Shown here: in pieces, positions 11,047 to 23,219 of the stretch | Layout: each line of letters opens with the position of its first letter | Numbering within the stretch: the first letter of the stretch is position 1 | Origin: Bos javanicus | Lineage: Eukaryota; Chordata; Mammalia; Artiodactyla; Bovidae | Assembly (NCBI RefSeq): GCF_032452875.1 | Contig: NC_083878.1 | Location: forward strand, 61,275,378-61,339,377 | Reading direction: 5' to 3' | Length of the DNA stretch: 64,000 nt | The notes under the pieces: model-generated | Told to the model about the DNA's origin: nothing | What the model saw: the letters and a program-made list of their open reading frames with translations, nothing else | Database searches by the model: none | Made by a program: the position numbers and the translations under genes

Positions 11047-13393
11047 TATTACTGGAATGTACATTTATCTCTCCCATAAACCTTGTGTCCAAATATACAG
11101 TATAGAAAATTGTTTTAAAAAACCAAAATATTTCCCACTGTTAACAGCTAACTTATTTAACTACTCAAACTACATGGCAGTAATCCGTATTTCCAGTTCT
11201 GCTTTGAACATCCCGTATAATTGTGATCATAGTGGTTTAGTGATTATGTCTTCTGAGACACATTTAGAACCTCCAACTTAAGTCTTCTAAACTTTTTCTT
11301 ATTATATTATGATCCATTTGGAATCCATTTATTAAATAACTAGCTTAAACAGTTGATGGCATGTGTGATCACTACTTTGTGATTTTTTTATTGTGATTTT
11401 CAGTGAAATTTTTTAGTCAAATAAAAAGGTAAAATGATTATTTACAATTAATACCTGTGTATCCATCTTTCAGCTTAAGATAAAGAAAAGTATAACTGAA
11501 GTTTTCTGTTTGTAAACATAGTTACATTTTAAAGTGTATTTAAAAAGATTTAATTGCATTTTATGTTTGAAACAATGGAATGCTGTGAGTGTATTATTCA
11601 TCTGCTTTTTGAACCCTTTCCTCTGACTGATACCTCTCAGGAAAAATAGAGGACACAGAAAAACAAAACTTCTGTATTCTGTGGTAAACTCTGCTTCCTA
11701 TTTCTGTCTGCAACTGATAGTGGGAATAGAAGTTGGATATGGTATCTGGGAGTAGTATTCCACCTATGCTTATGTATAGTAATTAACCAAGTTCTATTCT
11801 ATTGGTAAGAGATAACAAATTTGGATGATCACAGAATCTCAAGCTGTAGTCTACTATTTGGTACCCTTTCTACTGAGGAGGGAAGAGTGGCTGGATGCTG
11901 TCCTACTTCAAATGGCAAACGTTGTGTGCATTCTCCCCTCTGGAAACTCACCAGCTGTACTTCCATATTGACATTTCTCCATAATCACACCTTCCCATTT
12001 ATTTTTGGCTACATCTATTGTGATAAGAATGGCAGAAAATATTTATATCTTAAGATCACAATACATTTTCAAAGATGGATAAATAATCAATATATTGAAT
12101 TATAATGGTAAGAGATTAGCCAGATGATATTTTAAAAGGCTCTTTTCACTAGTGAATCCATGAAAATGATAACTTACTATATCTTATATTGATGTTTTGC
12201 AAACTTTTCATTAAGGACAATAAAAGTCTTTTGAGTTATTTAGGAGTTTTAAATGCTTAAGTTAGAAACCACCACTCAAAAAAAAAATGACTGCTGCTTA
12301 ATGTTTTGCATCCCCCAAGATGTAGTTAACGCCCACTCGGGGCATGCTTAGACTTGGTTGGTAATTACAATTGAGCTGTAAAATATTTTGACAGTTTCCA
12401 ACTGTTGTGTACTTATTAGTCATTTGGTGGCAAATGCAATTTGGTGAGGTTTTTTGGTGGGGCATGTTTAATTAAGAATGTTTCAATTAAGTAGTATGCC
12501 ATACTAAGCATTAATACAAAATTTTGTGGCTATGAGCTACTTTTACTTTTTACCCAAGGAGGGTAAATGTGTGTCATTATAAAGACTGCAGTGTCAGTGA
12601 AGCTTGCCATGCTTTTATGCTTCTACTTTTCTTTACAAGCTTTTACTTGTCGTATAGTAAAGCATAACCACCCAGTATTTAATTTGTAGCCTGAACATTG
12701 TGTATGATTTTCCTAGGCAAGTGAATTCCATGGCAAATAAATCAAATTGCTTATGATAATTACAGGACTAAAAAAGATAGGATAGATTTTTGTTATACAT
12801 TTTTATCCTCTTTTTATAACAACAAAGCTGCTAATAATAACCTAATTTGGGCAATATGACAATTCCTAGAAAGAAAGTGTCAAACATTTTAAATCAAGCC
12901 AGGTTGCCTGTTCAGACTGAAGAGTGTAACTGAAGTATTTTTAAATCTCTCTGTTAAATATACAACTATTAGGTAAATTGTTGTTTCTGAAATTATAGAG
13001 CCAAATGATAATGGAAAAAAATTTAAGCCCTTAATCAGTATATCCAAGAATAAGACAGTAAAAAAACTCATATTCAAATCATTTGAAAAACCTTTTATTT
13101 AAAGATTGTAATTGTGAATGTCTCTGTGGAAATTTTCAGACATTTTATTCTTTCAGTTTTGTTGGTATGAATTTTGATAATGAATCCAGAAAAATGTTTA
13201 AGGATTCTTAGGAAAACTGCAGTAATTCTGTGAATCTTATTCATTAGTTCTTTTATTTTTCTAATTTTTCCTGCAAAAATATGGGTTGTAAAAATAAAAC
13301 CATATGTTATACTAAATTAACTTGTACTGTATCAATTTATGCTTTATCCTGAAATGTACAATTTCCATAGATTATCAATGTTGGGAAATGCAT
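11047..13393. other. Intron, no repeat or exon firmly recognised
   Basis: About 2.3 kb with no young ruminant insertion. 11400-11640 has weak resemblance to an antisense L1M 3' region ('gtgtatccatctttcagcttaag'). 12270-12720 is a little more complex in base composition but shows no open frame or splice pair that I trust. Confidence 0.4.
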
Positions 13394-13489
13394 TAAACAA
13401 GCCATCTTTTTTTTTTTTTTGAGAGTTGTGAGTTAAGTTTTATTTGGGGCAAAATGAGGACTGCAGCCTGGGATAAACAAGCCATCTTT
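13394..13489 (-). mobile_element. Mini retroposed poly(A) RNA 3' end
   Basis: A 64 bp insert (13410-13473) is flanked by a perfect 16 bp duplication TAAACAAGCCATCTTT (13394-13409 and 13474-13489). The insert starts with a T-run on the + strand, so the minus strand ends in poly(A), with AATAAA about 20 bases before it. It is the 3' terminus of some polyadenylated RNA copied by L1-type machinery. The source RNA is not identified. Confidence 0.75.
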
Positions 13490-13594
13490 ATTAAAGCTTT
13501 TCTAATCTATATATTCAGTGAGCAAAAGGGCTGAAATAGAGTTCAGGAAAGGGTGGGAATAAGCTGCTAATTACTGGCTCAAATTAGAGAACTA

Positions 13595-13740
13595 AGTAGG
13601 ATAATTTAAAAAAAACTAAATTGGTTCCATGATGGTACAAATGTGTATAATATATCAAACTGTATACCTTAAAAGGGTGAATTTTGTTGTATGTTAATTA
13701 TACTTCAGCAAATCTTCTCTTTAAAAACCTAAAAAAAATT
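13595..13740 (+). mobile_element. L1M 3' end fragment, sense
   Basis: 'aaactgtataccttaaaagggtg' followed by 'gtatgttaattatacttcag' matches the conserved end of old L1 3' regions ('gtacactttaaatgggtg...gaattatatctca'). Confidence 0.6.
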
Positions 13741-13891
13741 TAAAGTTGAGAAAGCCAAAGTCAACATCCCAATATCATAAAATTTCTATTCCTAGCTTAG
13801 TAAGAAATTAATGATTTACCCTTGTCAAATGAAAGCCAAAATTTGTAGAAAGCTTGGATTAAATCAGTGTAAGTATTATGCTTAGGTACTG

Positions 13892-14017
13892 GTGCTATTG
13901 CTCAGTCGCTAAGTTGAGTCTAACTCTTTGTGACCCCAAAGACTGTAGCCCACCAGGCTCCTCTGTCCGTGGGATTTCCCAGGCAGGAATACTGGAGTGG
14001 GTTGCCATTTCCTTCTC
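13892..14017 (-). mobile_element. Bov-tA/BOV-A body fragment, antisense
   Basis: The + strand reads GCTCAGTCGCTAAGTTG, then 'ccaccaggctcctctgtcc' and 'gccatttccttctc', the reversed BovB-derived SINE body. There is no tRNA head and no clear duplication. Confidence 0.85.
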
Positions 14018-14694
14018 TACCTTAGATATTACATTAATATATAAGTTCTTATATTCTGTTGAACATGTGTATATAAATTAAAGGTGTCTCTTGTAAATAT
14101 CTAAAAAATTTATTTTCCTCATGGTTAACATTCCAAGTCAGCATTTTTCTTGTTTTATATGCTCTATATGTATATTTTTAAAATTCTCATTGATAATAGT
14201 ATAATAAAGTATTTCTTTTATAAGGCTCTTTTCCCTATAATTGTACCTTGCCTTTTGTACAAATTTTGATTGAGAACGTTTTAAAATGAATTTTAGCAAT
14301 TTAGATTGTATTTTCAAAATGTACCAGGAGAAGAGGAATCATTCATAAAAATGAATATATACCACTTAATTTTAGTGATTAATAAATTGGTAACATCTAA
14401 CATAGGTTAAAATGCAATGAATAATATTTAAAGTTATAGGAAAATAGTTTTGCTTTAAATGTTAAATAACATGCATATCATTTTTTGTGGATTGTAGTTT
14501 TTGTTTTATTTTTTAGTTATTCTAATAATTGTTTAAACAAGGAAAGAAGATAAGGTATACTGAATAAAATAGCACTTTCTCTGGGCCCTTAGCATTTCAC
14601 CTGTATCCTTTTATTTAAATGGTGATATTATTTAAAGGTATCCACCATCCCTAGATACTTAATAGATTTTATGTAACCATGATCAAAATACAAG
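14018..14694. other. Intron, nothing recognised
   Basis: Very AT-rich intron with no assignable repeat or gene. Confidence 0.4.
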
Positions 14695-15275
14695 GTATTT
14701 CTTGAGATTATATAAAAATGACTCAAAATTTATTTAGAAAAAGTGAATGTTTAAGGGTAGTTTTTTAAAACGTTCGAAAAAGAGATGATAGTCAATGAGG
14801 TTTGATAAGCCTTATAAGACATTAAAGTACATGGTAAAGTAACAATGAAGAAGAGTAGGTGGGTCACTGAAGCAGAATGTCCAGCCCAGAAATGAATATG
14901 ATCTCATTCAGACACACATGTACACATGTAATTTAATTTTAGTATGAAATAAGGAAGTACCACAGAACTATGAAATTCAAGAAATGATGTTAGGATAATA
15001 ATTCAGAACCTTAATTCATACAATTTCACCAAATTGTGTTTGAAGTAATTTAATTAAAAAAGTAAAAAGTAAAATTATTTTAAAAAGAAGAAAATATAAA
15101 ATTTACCAGATCTCTGAAGGGAAAATAACTTTTTTAACCAAAAGGAGCACAAGATACCATAAAAGAAAAGATAGGCCAGTTGGGCTATATAAAATTTAAA
15201 ATAACTAGCATTAAAAAGAAAAATGACAGTTAAGGAAAATGTATTTCCATGAAGAAGAGCTAATGGCTGTATTAT
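14695..15275 (+). mobile_element. Old L1 ORF2 fragment, sense
   Basis: Ordered weak matches to L1 ORF2: 'attatataaaaatgactcaaaattt', 'aacgttcgaaaaagagatga', 'cagcccagaaatgaa', and 'aaaagataggccagttgggctatataaaattt'. Many indels; no open frame remains. Confidence 0.55.
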
Positions 15276-15287
15276 TTATATATCATT

Positions 15288-15397
15288 CCTGGAGAAGGAA
15301 ATGGCTACCCACTCCAGTATTCTGGCCTCAATTCCATGAACTGTATAGTCCATGGAGTCGGAAAGTGTCGGACTCGACTGAGTACCTTTAACTTCAC
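15288..15397 (+). mobile_element. BOV-A SINE, internally deleted
   Basis: It runs from GGAGAAGGAAATGGCTACCC to the GTCGGACTCGACTGAG end, but about 20 bases after 'tattctggcct' are missing. A perfect 12 bp duplication TTATATATCATT flanks it (15276-15287 and 15398-15409). Confidence 0.9.
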
Positions 15398-15419
15398 TTA
15401 TATATCATTAAAGACAAAT

Positions 15420-15508
15420 ATTAAGTGATGGAGCTTGAATTCATACTGAGATCTGACTGACTCCAGAGCCCATGTATGCTCTTAACTTGAGTGCTATGTC
15501 CTTTCTAA
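15420..15508 (-). mobile_element. MIR SINE fragment, antisense
   Basis: 'aagtgatggagcttgaattc', 'ctgactgactccagagccca' and 'gctcttaac' follow the tRNA-derived end of reversed MIR. Confidence 0.7.
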
Positions 15509-16475
15509 TGCTGCATATCCTTGTGAACATAACTTCCCTCATGGCTGTCTATGTGGTTTAGTTACACTAATTTACAGGAGAATTGAACTTATTTTCATTT
15601 GTTTACAGAAGATAAATCTGCCATAAAAAGAAATGACATGGGTAGAATATGCAATGGTTTTGAGTTAATATCCCTTAAAAAAATGCATCTACCTGCAGCT
15701 CTTCTTTTCTGTACTCTGGATTAATACTTGGTAGATTATATGAGAGACGGGTAGTGTCACTAAAGAGCCATAAGAGTATCCTTTCTAGCAAAATTGCACA
15801 GATGAAGAAAGCAACTGAAGTAGAAATAGATAGGAATTATCTTAATAAGCTAGGATTGGCCTACCTGATATCTTCTTGCAAATTGGTTGAATGTTGATGA
15901 AAAGAGTTATTTAGAGCTTTCTGGTAAAATAAATGGATGTGTATAGAAAACCTAAATTTAGAATATGATACTGTATCTTAAAATTCATTCTCTCTTGAAT
16001 ATCTAACTTTTCTATTTTTTTCTTTGCTCTGAAGTCCTATATCCTGACTTGCCCATCTACTGTTGCTGTGTTTTTAAGACTATCATACTTCTTATGTTTT
16101 AACCTAATAATTTGAAATATTTGGAGAGTTTTTGGCTTGTTTGTACTAATTCTAAAAATTTCCACATACTGTTTTACAAATTCACTAACATAGATTTTAC
16201 AAAGGAATCATTGTAAAATCATAACGTTAAGGCTTACAGTCTTCATCTAATTCTTAATAAGAAAATTCACTAAAGAACGACTTTGACAGGTTAAAAACAT
16301 GAAATGTTTCACAATTCTTTTATTCCTATTAAGCTGACTTATGATGGTGTGTGATTATTTAATTAATTCAGTCTGTATTGGTAGGATTAACACATTTGTT
16401 TGCATGTTTATTATATTACATAGCTTTCAGATAGACATGCTGAATAAAATTCATTAGGCATGGGATTTTACCCTC
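15509..16475. other. Intron, nothing recognised
   Basis: AT-rich intron with no assignable repeat, exon or RNA gene. Confidence 0.4.
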
Positions 16476-17546
16476 ACTTCAGTTCAGTCGCTTAGTCGTG
16501 TCCAAATCTTTGCAGCCCCATGGACTGCAGCATGCCAGGCTTCTCTGTCCATCACCAATTCCTGGAGCTCTTTCAAACTCATGCACATTGAGTCGGTGAT
16601 GCCATCCAACTATCTCATCTTCTGTTGTCCCCCTCTCCTCCTGCCTTCATCTTTCCCAGCATCAGGGTCTTTTCCAATGAGTCAGTTCTTTGCATCAGGT
16701 AGCAAAAGTATTGGAGTTTTAGCTTCAGCGTCAGTCCTTCCAGTGAATATTCTGGACTGATTTCCTTTAGGATTGACTGGTTTGATCTCCTTGTAGTCCA
16801 AGGGACTCTCAAGAGTCTTCTCCAACACCACAGTTCAAAAACATCAATTTTTCTGCACTCAGCTTTCTTTTAGTCCAACTCTCATATCCATACATGACTA
16901 CTGGAAAAACCATAGCTTTGACTAGACGGACCTTTGTTGACAAAGTAATGTCTCTGCTTTTTAATATACTGTCTATGTTGGTCATAGATTTCTTTCCAAG
17001 GAGTAAGTGTCTTGTAATTTCATGGCTGCAGTCACCATCTGCACTGATCTTGGAGCCCAAGAAAAGGAAGTCTGTCACTGTTTCCATTGTTTCCCCATGT
17101 ATTTGCCATGAAGTAATGGGATGCCATGATCTTAGTTTTTTGAATGTTGAGTTTTAAGCCAGCTATTTCACTCTCTTTTTTCACCTTCATCAAGAGGCTC
17201 TTTAGTTCTTCTTCACTTTCTGCCATAAGGATGGCGTCATCTGCATATCTGAGGTTATTGATATTTCTCCTGGCAATCTTGATTCCAGCTTGTGCTTCAT
17301 CCAGACCGGCATTTCTCATGAGGTACTCTGCATATAAGTTAAATAAGCAGGATGACAATATACAGCCTTGACGTACTCCTTTACCAATTTGGAACCTGTT
17401 TGTTGTTCCATGCACAGTTCTAACTGTCGCTTCCTGACCTGCATACAGATTTCTCAGGAGGCAGGTGAAGTGGTCTGGTATTCCTATGTCTTTCAGAATT
17501 TTCCACAGTTTATTGTGATCCACACAGTCAACAGCTTTGGCATAGT
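16476..17546 (-). mobile_element. BovB LINE fragment, antisense, about 1.07 kb
   Basis: The 3' end starts at the left with CTTCAGTTCAGTCGCTTAG. Minus-strand stretches 17032-17523 (163 residues) include MDHNKLWKILKDIGIPDH, GVRQGCILSSCLFN and RYADDAILMAESEEEL with an intact YADD box. 16615-17087 carries the C-terminal part in shifted frames. The copy stops just before the polymerase motif A segment, so it is 5'-truncated. No clear duplication. Confidence 0.93.
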
Positions 17547-18004
17547 AAGTTTTAAAGAATTAATCATAGTAAGGGCTACTCCTCCAAGTGGGGCATTTAT
17601 ATGTTTCAAATACTCTGATGCAGAATGGACTTTTTCATTTTCTATTTGTCTTTTACAGGCATGGAATCATACAATTTTCCTTTTTATTTATAGCAAACTT
17701 ATTATGTTTTTAATTTCATTAATGACTAGGCAAAACCCCATGAGGAGACAACATATATATAAATACACCCTGCAAGCACTCCTGTATTGCTCAGTGTTCC
17801 CCATGTCTTCAACCTTTTTGCTCTTTGTTAATGATATAACAAGGAGAATATTTCTGAAGCTAGTGCTTTAGGATCTAGAATTTAAACTTAAGCCACCAAT
17901 TATTCTTTGTATCTCTTGCTTTGATACACTCAAAGCTGAAGTTGGTCACTTTGGTTATTTAAAAATATAGCAATTCTCTGACCTATGTTTCTGCATTGTC
18001 TATA
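17547..18004. other. Intron, nothing recognised
   Basis: A chance open frame runs through 17547-17871 on the + strand in continuation of antisense BovB; it has no protein-like features. No repeat family is assigned. Confidence 0.4.
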
Positions 18005-18065
18005 ACAGTGGTTCTCAAAACTTTTTGTCTCAAAACCCCTTAATACTCCTAAAAGTTATAAAATT
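18005..18065 (-). mobile_element. hAT-Charlie 3' end, antisense (left part)
   Basis: 'cagtggttctcaaaacttttt' followed by 'gtctcaaaacccctta' and 'ctcctaaaagttat' matches the reversed Charlie 3' terminus including its terminal repeat. The matching continuation is about 5.36 kb away at 23427, so a large L1 with its own passengers was inserted here. Confidence 0.75.
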
Positions 18066-19047
18066 TGAAAAAAGAGAATTCTGGGAAGATAGTACAGTAG
18101 GAAACTAGAAATCTGTTTCCCTAGCTTAAACAACAATTATACTAGCAGGATTGTGTGATCTAAATATCTAGAAACTCTGGAGTCTGTTGAAGGCTTTCAA
18201 CTTTCAGGCAGGTATTTGTGATCAATTTAGCTCTTAGCTTAACAGCGGCTACCGATCTCCTACCTCCCAATCCCCTTGGTAGGCAGACATATATGTGTTA
18301 ATGGAGCAGTTTGCACACACCTTGAAGGAGTTGGGGTGAGCAATAAGAACTTGTCTTGCATCAGAGATCTATGTTCTGATAGCTGATTGCTACTCTGATC
18401 ACAGTGATACAGATACTGAGGTGGTCAGACATTGTTGTAAGCCATTCATATTCAGGCTGATGCAACTTTCAGAGATTTTAAAGGGTTGATGTCCTTTTTT
18501 CCCCCTTCATTTTGGTCTTTTTTTTTTTTTTTTTCTGTGGAGCCAGACATTAACGATGAGGACACTGGAAAGCCACTGTTTGTATAGGAGAAATTAGAAA
18601 ATCACCATTCATGACCAGAGAAAATCACAGGCTCAGAAAACACTTGCGAGGACCTTCAGTTTATGCCTCAGGCTAGTCTACAAAAAGGAGATAGCCTACA
18701 ACAATTAAACAAACATATATACAAAAAACTAAAAAAAAAGAAGAAAACCCTGAGGGAGGAGATGAGTCTGATAACCAGGGTTACCACATTATTTATTCAG
18801 ATATCCAGTTTTGAAAAAAGTAATCACAAAACATAGAAAAAAAAAAATGGGAAAGTATGACGTATTCAAAGGAAAAAAATTAACCAACAGAATTTGTCCC
18901 TGAAAAAGAACAGATGGTACACCTATTAGACAAAGACTTTAAAAAACAGTTGTCTTAAAGATGCTTAGAGAATTAAAGGAAAATATAAGGAAAGTCAACA
19001 AGATGTGTGAACAAAATGGAAATACCAATAAAGAGAAAACCTAAAAA

Positions 19048-19144
19048 GAGAGTGAAAGTCAGTCATGTCCAACTCTTTGCAACCCCATGGACTATAGTCC
19101 ACGGACTTTCCTAGGCCAGAATACTTGAGTGGATAGCCATTCTT
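19048..19144 (-). mobile_element. Short Bov-tA/BOV-A body fragment, antisense
   Basis: 'agtgaaagtcagtcatgtcc', 'accccatggactatagtcc' and 'gccagaatacttgagtgg' are the reversed SINE body. Only about 95 bases, inserted in the L1M copy. Confidence 0.8.
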
Positions 19145-19502
19145 CAAATTCTAGATATATGTATTACAATAATGGAAATGAAAAACTCACTGGAGGATTT
19201 CAAAGGTAGATTTGAGCAGGCAGAAGAATCAGTGACTTTGAACCAAGAACAATTGAAATTATAGAGTCTTAAAGAATAGAAAAAGAAGTGTGATCAGAGA
19301 CTAAGGGACCCATGGGAACCCTTCAAGTGAACCAATATACATTTTGAGAGTTCTAAAAGAAAGAAAGAGACAAATAGATTATTTGGAAAAATAATAACTG
19401 AAAACTTACCAAATTTGTTGAAAGGTATGAATATAAACATCCAAGAAGATTAACCCCAAGTAGGAAGAACTCAAATTGATCATACCAAGCACAGACAACA
19501 AA

Positions 19503-19725
19503 GGACTGCCCTGGTGGCTCAGAGGGTAAAGCGTATGCCTGTAATGCAGGAGACCTGGATTCGATCCCTGGGTGAGGAAGATCCCCTAGAGAAGGAAATG
19601 GCAACCCATTCCAGTATTCTTGCCTGGAAAACCCCACGGACGGAGAAGCCTGGTGGGCTACATTCCATGGAGTTGCAAAGAATCAGATATGACTGAACGA
19701 CTTCACTTTCACTTTCAAATAGATC
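19503..19725 (+). mobile_element. Bov-tA SINE, sense
   Basis: A tRNA-like head GGACTGCCCTGGTGGCTCAG with the B box GGATTCGATCCCTGG, then the BOV-A body and a TTCACTTTCACTTTC tail. The flanks at 19481-19502 and 19726-19747 are a 22 bp duplication with three differences, unusually long. It inserts in the L1M. Confidence 0.92.
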
Positions 19726-20099
19726 CATACCAAGCATAGGCAGCAAAACCATGACGAATTGGGCTCTATTCCTGGAATTAATTAGATGATCATTCCAATA
19801 GATACAGAAAAAGCTTTTGACAAAATTCAACACTCTTTCATGATAAAAGCACTCAACAAGGCAACAATAAACAGAAACTATCTCAATATAATAAAAGCCA
19901 CATGTGAAAAACCCACAGCCATACTCAATTGTGAAAGATGAAAAGCTTTTAAGATCAGGAACAAAGCAAAGATTCCTACTCTCACCAAGTCTATTCAGCA
20001 TTGTACTGGAAGTCCAAACTAAATCAATTAAATAAGAAAAAAGCCATTCGGATTGGAATAGAAGAAGTAAAATTATCATATGTATATAATCTTGCAAAT

Positions 20100-20111
20100 A
20101 GAAAACCCTAA
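20100..20111. repeat. 12 bp duplication left of the inverted BovB
   Basis: AGAAAACCCTAA, repeated exactly at 21100-21111. The uninterrupted L1 would read straight through one copy into AAGATCCCTCC. Confidence 0.9.
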
Positions 20112-21099
20112 GTTCAGTTCAGTCTCTCAGTCATGTCTGACTCTTTGCGACCCCATGAATCGCAGCATGCCGGGCCTCCCTGTCCATCACCAACTCCCGG
20201 AGTTCACTCAGACTCATGTCCATTGAGTCCGTGATGCCATCCAGCCATCTCATACTCTGTCATCCCCTTCTCCTCCTGCCCGCAATCCCTTCCAGCATCA
20301 GAGTCTTTTCCAATGAGTCAAGTCTTCGCATGAGGTGGCCAAAATACTGGAGTTTCAGCTTTAGCATCATTCCTTCCAAGGAAATCCCAGGGCTGATATC
20401 CTTCAGAATGGACTGGTTAGGTCTCCTTGCAGTCCACGGGACTCTCAAGAGTCTTCTCCAACACCACAGTTCAGAAGTATCAATTCTTCGGTGCTCAGCT
20501 TTCTTCCAGTTGAGCGATTTCAAATCCTGAAAGATGATGCTGTGAAAGTGCTGCACTCAATATGCCAGCAAATTTGGAAAACTCAGCAGTGGCCACAGGA
20601 CTGGAAAAGGTCAGTGTGCATTCCAATCCCAAAGAAAGGCAATGCCAAAGAATGCTCAAACTACCGGACAATTGCACTCATCTCACACACTGGTAAAGTA
20701 ATGCCCAAAATTCTCCAAGCCAGGCTTCAGCAATATGTGAACCGTGAACTTCCAGATGTTCAAGCTGGTTTTAGAAAAGGCAGAGGAACCAGAGATCAAA
20801 TTGCCAACATCTTCTGGATCATTGAAAAAGCAAGAGAGTTCCAGAAAAACATCTATTTCTGCTTTCTTGACTATGCCAAAGCCTTTGACTGTGTGGATCA
20901 CAATAAACTGTGGAAAATTCTGAAAGAGATGGGAATGCCAGACCACCTGACCTGCCTCTTGAGAAACCTATATGCAGGTCAGGAAGTAACAGTTAGAACT
21001 GGACATGGAACAACAGACTGGTTCCAAATAGGAAAAGGAGTACATCAAGGCTGTATATTGTCACCCTGCTTATTTAACTTATATGCAGAGTACATTATG
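20112..21099 (-). mobile_element. BovB LINE with 5' inversion (twin-primed)
   Basis: A single insertion made of two opposed BovB pieces. 20112 to about 20508 is antisense 3' end (minus-strand translation KKAEHRRIDTSELWCWRRLL to the tail). About 20512-21099 is sense and encodes an earlier part: LPDVQAGFRKGRGTRDQIAN, FLDYAKAFDCVDH (polymerase motif A) and CILSPCLFNLYAEYIM. The segment between YIM and KKAEH (including the YADD box) is missing. A perfect 12 bp duplication surrounds the pair, so both pieces arrived in one event, as expected from twin priming with a junction deletion. Host sequence is the L1M. Confidence 0.93.
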
Positions 21100-21111
21100 A
21101 GAAAACCCTAA
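21100..21111. repeat. 12 bp duplication right of the inverted BovB
   Basis: Second exact copy of AGAAAACCCTAA. The BovB end next to it reads ...ATTATG before AGAAA, and the canonical BovB continues GAGAAACGC, so the second priming point shares a short AGAAA homology with the target. Confidence 0.88.
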
Positions 21112-21122
21112 AGATCCCTCCT

Positions 21123-21150
21123 AAATAAATAAATAAATAAATAAACAAAC
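21123..21150. repeat. (TAAA)n microsatellite
   Basis: About six AAAT units ending in AAACAAAC, lying in the L1M just right of the BovB insertion. Confidence 0.9.
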
Positions 21151-22297
21151 TGTTAGAACTATTAAGTTCAGAAAAAGATACAACTCAATACACAAAATCA
21201 GCTGCATTTCTATCACTAAACAAAACCTGAAAAGGAAATTAAGAAAACAGTTCTGTTTAAAATAGAATCAAAAAGACTAAAATACTAAAAAAGAATTAAC
21301 CAAGGAAGTAAAAGATGTGTACACGACAGGTAGAAAACCATGATAAAAGCAATTAAAGAAGACATAAAACAATGGAAAGGCAACTCATATTTATAAAATG
21401 TTGGTACCACCCAAGTTGATCTGCATATTCAATGCAAATCTCCATTTTAAACTCCTAGAGATTTTTTTTGTGTGCAAAAATAGAAGAATCTATCCCAGAA
21501 TTCATATGGAAGCTCAAAGGACAGTGAATAGCCAGAACCATCCTGAAAAAGAACAAATTTGTAGAGCTCACACTTTGATTTAAAATTTACTACAAACCTG
21601 CAGTGATCAAATGTGTGGCAATGGCATGAAGACAGACATAAAAACCAATGGAGTAAAATAGAGAGCCCTGATATAAACCCTTGTATGTGATCAAATGATT
21701 TTTAACAAGGGTACCAAGTCTATCCAATGGGAACAAGATAGTCTTTTAGACAGATGATCCTGGAAAACTGGTATCCTCATGTAACAGAATGGAATTGAGC
21801 CTTACCTAATACTATATTCAAAAATTAACTCCAAATGGATCAAAGATCTAAATATATGCACTCTTGGAAGAGAACATAAAGCAGAAGCTCCATGACTTTA
21901 GATTTGGCAATGAATTCTTATAACACCAAAGGTATAGGCAACAAAAGAAAAGATAAATTGGACTTCATGAAAATTTGAAACTTTTATGCATCAAAAAACA
22001 CATTAAAGAGAGTGAGAAGGCAACTTACATGATATGAGAAAAGATTTGCAAATCATTTGTCTGATAATGGATTAATATCCAAAACATATAGAGAACTTAA
22101 ACTCAACAACAAAAAGCAAGCAACACAACTCAAAAATGAACAAAGGACTTGAATATACATTTAACCAAAGAAGATATATGAATAACCAATAAGCATGTGA
22201 AAAGATGTTCAATATCACTAATCATTAGAGAAATGCAAAACAAAAGCACAATGAGACACCACTTCACACCTATTAGAATGACTTTTATCAAAAACAA

Positions 22298-22505
22298 GAG
22301 TGGGCTTCCCTTGTGGGCTTCCCTTGTGGCTCAGCTGGTAAAAAAATCCACCTGCAATGCGGGAGACCTAGGTTCAACCCCTGGGTTGGGAAGATCCCCT
22401 GGAGAAGGGAAAGGCCACCCACTCCAGTATTCTGGCCTGGAGAATTCCATGGGCTGTATAGTCCATGGGGTCGCAAAGAGTTGGACACAACTGAGCGGCT
22501 TTCAC
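22298..22505 (+). mobile_element. Bov-tA SINE, sense, with duplicated 5' start
   Basis: The tRNA-like head GGCTTCCCTTGTGG occurs twice in a row (22303 and 22316), followed by the B box 'ggttcaacccctgg' and the BOV-A body ending GTTGGACACAACTGAGCGG. A perfect 13 bp duplication TTATCAAAAACAA flanks it (22285-22297 and 22506-22518). Inserted in the L1M. Confidence 0.92.
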
Positions 22506-23024
22506 TTATCAAAAACAAAAACCCAAAAGAACCACCCCCCAAAATAGCAAGGTGTTGGCAAGGATGTGGAAAAATTGAGACCTTTTGAGCTATTGGTGGG
22601 AAGGTAAAATGATGCAGCAAGAGTGGAAAACACTATAGAAGCTCCTCAAAAGTTTTAAAATAGTTATATAATACACTAATCTCCCTTCTGGGTATGTACC
22701 CCAAAGACTTGAAAGCAGGGTCCCAAGATAACTGTAGACCCATATTCATAGCAATATTATTCACATTAGCTAAGACCTGAAAGCAACACATGTGTCTATT
22801 GACAAGTGAATGGATAAACAAAATGTGGTATAGACATGTAATAAAATATCATTTAGCCTTAAAAAGAAGGGTAATTCTGACATATGCTGTAGCATGGATG
22901 AATGCTGAGAACATTATACTAAGTGAAATAAGCCAGTCACGAAAAGATAGGTGTGTGTGATTCCACTTATTTGAGGTACCTAAACTAGTCAAATTGTAGA
23001 GACAGAAAGTAGAATGGTTGCTGC

Positions 23025-23219
23025 CAAGTGAAAGTTGTTCAGTTGTATCCGACTCTTTGTGACCCCGTGGACTATACTATCCATGGAATTCTCCAGGCCA
23101 GAATACTGGAGTAGATAGCCTTTCCCTTCTCCAGGGGATCTTCCCAACACAGGGATCAAACCCTGGTCTCCCACATTGCAGGCAGATTCTTTACCAGCTG
23201 AGCCACAAGGGAAGCCCAG
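23025..23219 (-). mobile_element. Bov-tA SINE, antisense
   Basis: Reverse-complement Bov-tA: body 'gactctttgtgaccccgtgg' to the head 'gctgagccacaagggaagcc'. Imperfect flanks TTGCTGCCAAG and GATTGCCAAG suggest the duplication. Inserted near the 3' end of the L1M. Confidence 0.9.

Noticed and set aside
17368..17871. 167-residue + strand open frame
   Set aside because: Half is antisense BovB, half AT-rich intron; no domain or splice context.
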